From a bacterium (lineage in GTDB: Bacteria > Bacillota_I > Bacilli_A > Acholeplasmatales > JAEDCM01): a stretch of DNA of 7,708 bases. The notes under the pieces were generated by a model. That model worked only from the letters and a program-made list of their open reading frames with translations, made no database searches and had not been told where the DNA came from. The stretch covers positions 1 to 7,708 of the forward strand of contig JAILIR010000107.1 in NCBI GenBank assembly GCA_024695185.1, given 5' to 3'. The position numbers were made by a program, and so were the translations under genes. Of this stretch, positions 6,798 through 7,708 are shown piece after piece. Every line of letters starts with the position of its first letter. Positions within the stretch are counted from its first letter, which is position 1.

Positions 6798-6827
6798 ATT
6801 ATATTATAAATATAATGAAAATGAAAA
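6798..6827 (-). promoter_or_regulatory. Probable promoter of the GH43 gene
   Basis: On the minus strand, TATAAT at 6798-6803 is preceded at 18 bp by TTTTCA (6822-6827), a weak -35 match. TATAAT and TTTTCA each occur twice in this stretch (also 6803-6808 and 6816-6821), so the exact pairing is uncertain. The element lies directly after the terminator of the upstream gene and about 20 bases before the start codon. No catabolite-repression (cre) site or clear operator was noticed in the short leader. Confidence 0.55.
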
Positions 6828-6833
6828 CATAAA

Positions 6834-6859
6834 TAAAAAAAGAAGCAATTATGCTTCTT
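6834..6859 (-). terminator. Intrinsic terminator overlapping the stop codon of the DUF4064-like gene
   Basis: On the minus strand, an 8-bp stem AAGAAGCA / TGCTTCTT (6852-6859 and 6840-6847) encloses the loop TAAT, followed by a T tract at 6834-6840. The TAA stop codon (6849-6851) lies inside the loop, so the last three codons (Glu-Glu-Ala) encode one arm of the hairpin. Confidence 0.8.
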
Positions 6860-7244
6860 CATCAAATGTCTCATTTTTAGGTTTTTTGTTTCTTAATATT
6901 AAACCAAATATTGCTGCTACTAAGTTAACACATATTCCTGATAGAGCACTAAATACGATATTCGCAATCATTAAACCCTTACTATCACTATTCTTGCCCT
7001 TAAATGATAAAATAGCATTTGGAATACTAAATACTAAGAAAACAAAGAACATAACGCCTAAAGCCAAGAATAATCCTTGGAAATATTCAATTCCATATTG
7101 TGCACTATCATCAGCCAATCTTTGCATGATTTCTTCATCTGTAGAAAATGCTATAAAGAAAATGCCTAGGAATAAAAATACTAAGATAGATACTAAAGAC
7201 ATTACGCCACCAACAATAAATAATACTCTTTTTGCGACATTCAT
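6849..7244 (-). CDS. DUF4064-like small integral membrane protein (paralogue 2)
   Basis: A 131-residue protein if started at the ATG at 7244. An in-frame ATG at 7253 would add three residues, but the only ribosome-binding site, AGGGAG at 7254-7259, abuts that ATG and is nine bases from the ATG at 7244; the shorter start also matches the paralogue (MNVAKRVL against MSTARKVL). Hydrophobic stretches lie at about 6-33, 55-80 and 90-117, the last probably two short helices (four-helix topology). An acidic loop (DEEIMQRLADD) follows the first. The central FSIPNAILSFKG and GLMIANIVFSALSGI stretches match the paralogue at 7337-7708. The tail (KNKKP-type, basic then acidic) is cytosolic in style. It resembles the DUF4064 family, whose function is unknown. 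It has its own promoter and terminator, so it is monocistronic. A role in membrane homeostasis would be a guess. Confidence 0.8.
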   Translation of the reverse strand: MNVAKRVLFIVGGVMSLVSILVFLFLGIFFIAFSTDEEIMQRLADDSAQYGIEYFQGLFLALGVMFFVFLVFSIPNAILSFKGKNSDSKGLMIANIVFSALSGICVNLVAAIFGLILRNKKPKNETFDEEA

Positions 7245-7253
7245 ATAAATCAT

Positions 7254-7259
7254 CTCCCT
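7254..7259 (-). promoter_or_regulatory. Ribosome-binding site deciding the start of the DUF4064-like gene
   Basis: AGGGAG on the minus strand ends directly at the upstream candidate ATG (7253) but lies nine bases before the ATG at 7244. Only the latter spacing is workable, which moves the start three codons downstream of the longest open frame. Confidence 0.7.
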
Positions 7260-7265
7260 AATATA

Positions 7266-7294
7266 ATTATAATAAAAAGAATTATTTTAGTCAA
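7266..7294 (-). promoter_or_regulatory. Sigma-A-type promoter of the 131-residue DUF4064-like gene
   Basis: On the minus strand, TTGACT (7289-7294) and TATAAT (7266-7271) are separated by exactly 17 bp, a near-consensus vegetative promoter. It sits between the terminator of the preceding paralogue and the ribosome-binding site at 7254-7259, giving a very short leader. No repeats or operator-like palindromes overlap it, so strong constitutive expression is plausible. Confidence 0.8.
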
Positions 7295-7300
7295 ATAATG

Positions 7301-7329
7301 AAAAAAACAGTTGGAATTCCAACTGTTTT
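7301..7329 (-). terminator. Intrinsic terminator after the first DUF4064-like gene
   Basis: A perfect 18-bp palindrome, CAGTTGGAATTCCAACTG (7308-7325), is followed on the minus strand by seven T (7301-7307). In RNA it folds as a 7-bp stem with an AAUU loop, extended by A-U pairs. It lies 7 bp past the stop codon of the gene at 7337-7708. On the plus strand it is followed only by TTTTC, and there is no plus-strand gene to terminate. Confidence 0.9.
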
Positions 7330-7336
7330 CTTATAT

Positions 7337-7708
7337 TTAGTTCTTTTTACTATCAACCAGTCCGAATATCCCACCAAGGCTATTAATATATATTCCAGAT
7401 ATTACACCAAAAATAATATTTAATACCATTAGGCCACTTCTATTACTCTTTACTCCCTTAATTGATAATAAAGCATTAATTAATTCAAAGATAGCTAACA
7501 TAGAGAATACTATGCCTAGAATAGTAACTAGCACCTTAGCGTTTTCTGGTGAAGATGGAGTTCTATTTAATCCATCTAATAATCTTTGTAACAATTCTTC
7601 ATTATTTATTGCAGCAAAGAATGCTATAGCACAAATAGCAAATAGTAAAACGCCAAAAATAGAAGCTATAAAGGCAATAATCATTAATACTTTTCTTGCA
7701 GTAGACAT
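7337..7708 (-). CDS. DUF4064-like small integral membrane protein (paralogue 1)
   Basis: A 123-residue protein whose ATG occupies the last three bases of the window; its ribosome-binding site and promoter are outside, so a longer start cannot be excluded, although alignment with the paralogue at 6849-7244 supports this one. Hydrophobic segments lie at about 6-33, 58-83 and 92-117 (the last probably two helices). The first loop holds NEELLQRLLDGL, like the paralogue's acidic loop. Shared residues include INALLSIKG and GLMVLNIIFGVISGI, then a Gly-rich end segment GGIFGLV. It resembles the DUF4064 family (function unknown). There is no signal peptide cleavage site. It ends in a strong terminator, so it is not cotranscribed with its paralogue. 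The pair probably arose by tandem duplication, now well diverged. Confidence 0.78.
   Translation of the reverse strand: MSTARKVLMIIAFIASIFGVLLFAICAIAFFAAINNEELLQRLLDGLNRTPSSPENAKVLVTILGIVFSMLAIFELINALLSIKGVKSNRSGLMVLNIIFGVISGIYINSLGGIFGLVDSKKN

Noticed and set aside
6886..7248. A 120-codon plus-strand open frame opposite the DUF4064-like gene
   Set aside because: The opposite strand has a promoter, ribosome-binding site, terminator and a paralogue; this one has none of these.
7245..7253. Upstream ATG at 7253 as the start of the DUF4064-like gene
   Set aside because: The only ribosome-binding site directly abuts it, leaving no spacing, and the paralogue aligns with the ATG at 7244.
1..7708. 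Alternative genetic code with TGA read as Trp (mycoplasma-like), suggested by the low G+C
   Set aside because: All genes read through cleanly with the standard code and Trp is encoded by TGG throughout; the absence of TGA stops among seven visible genes is weak evidence in A+T-rich DNA.
1..7708. CRISPR arrays, tRNA or rRNA genes, insertion sequences, phage attachment sites
   Set aside because: No regularly spaced repeats, cloverleaf-like G+C-rich segments, transposase motifs or terminal inverted repeats were seen; coding density leaves little room for them.

Overview
The window looks like a low-G+C Bacillota (Firmicutes) chromosome segment, probably from a gut-type lineage. The DNA is strongly A+T-rich (about 30% G+C by eye). 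Every gene has a good Shine-Dalgarno sequence (GGAGG or GAGGTG type), Trp is read from TGG, and visible stops are TAA or TAG. The protein families (zinc-ribbon TIR proteins, YdjI-like SPFH protein, GH43 enzyme, DUF4064-like membrane proteins) are, from memory, typical of gut Firmicutes. This is inferred from family content, not from a search. All genes lie on the minus strand, so transcription runs from high to low coordinates.

Right part (7708 to 6834): two small paralogous DUF4064-like membrane proteins, each followed by its own intrinsic terminator. The second also has its own consensus-like promoter, so they are separate transcription units. Middle (6827 to 5286): a monocistronic family 43 glycoside hydrolase with its own promoter and no signal peptide, probably a cytoplasmic enzyme for arabinose- or xylose-containing oligosaccharides.

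Left part (5266 to 1, continuing off the window): a compact operon of at least five genes with gaps of 2, 2, 15 and 18 bp. In order of transcription it encodes a 63-residue ribbon-helix-helix regulator, an SPFH/band-7 protein with three C-terminal zinc ribbons, a four-helix membrane protein with a charged cytosolic tail, and two tandemly duplicated TIR-domain proteins with N-terminal zinc ribbons. The second TIR gene runs off the left edge. The operon promoter (TTTACA, 18 bp, TATAAT) carries two perfect 9-bp direct repeats one helical turn apart, overlapping the -35 box, a likely autorepression operator for the first gene product.

This operon is the most interesting part. It pairs putative NAD-cleaving TIR effectors (the glutamate expected for catalysis is present in both copies) with a membrane-scaffold protein and an integral membrane partner, under a small dedicated repressor. 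A membrane-associated stress- or phage-response signalling complex is a reasonable hypothesis, but its function is not shown by the sequence. The zinc-ribbon/TIR family itself is one I recognise as widespread and poorly characterised, so the novelty lies in the operon architecture and not in a new protein fold.
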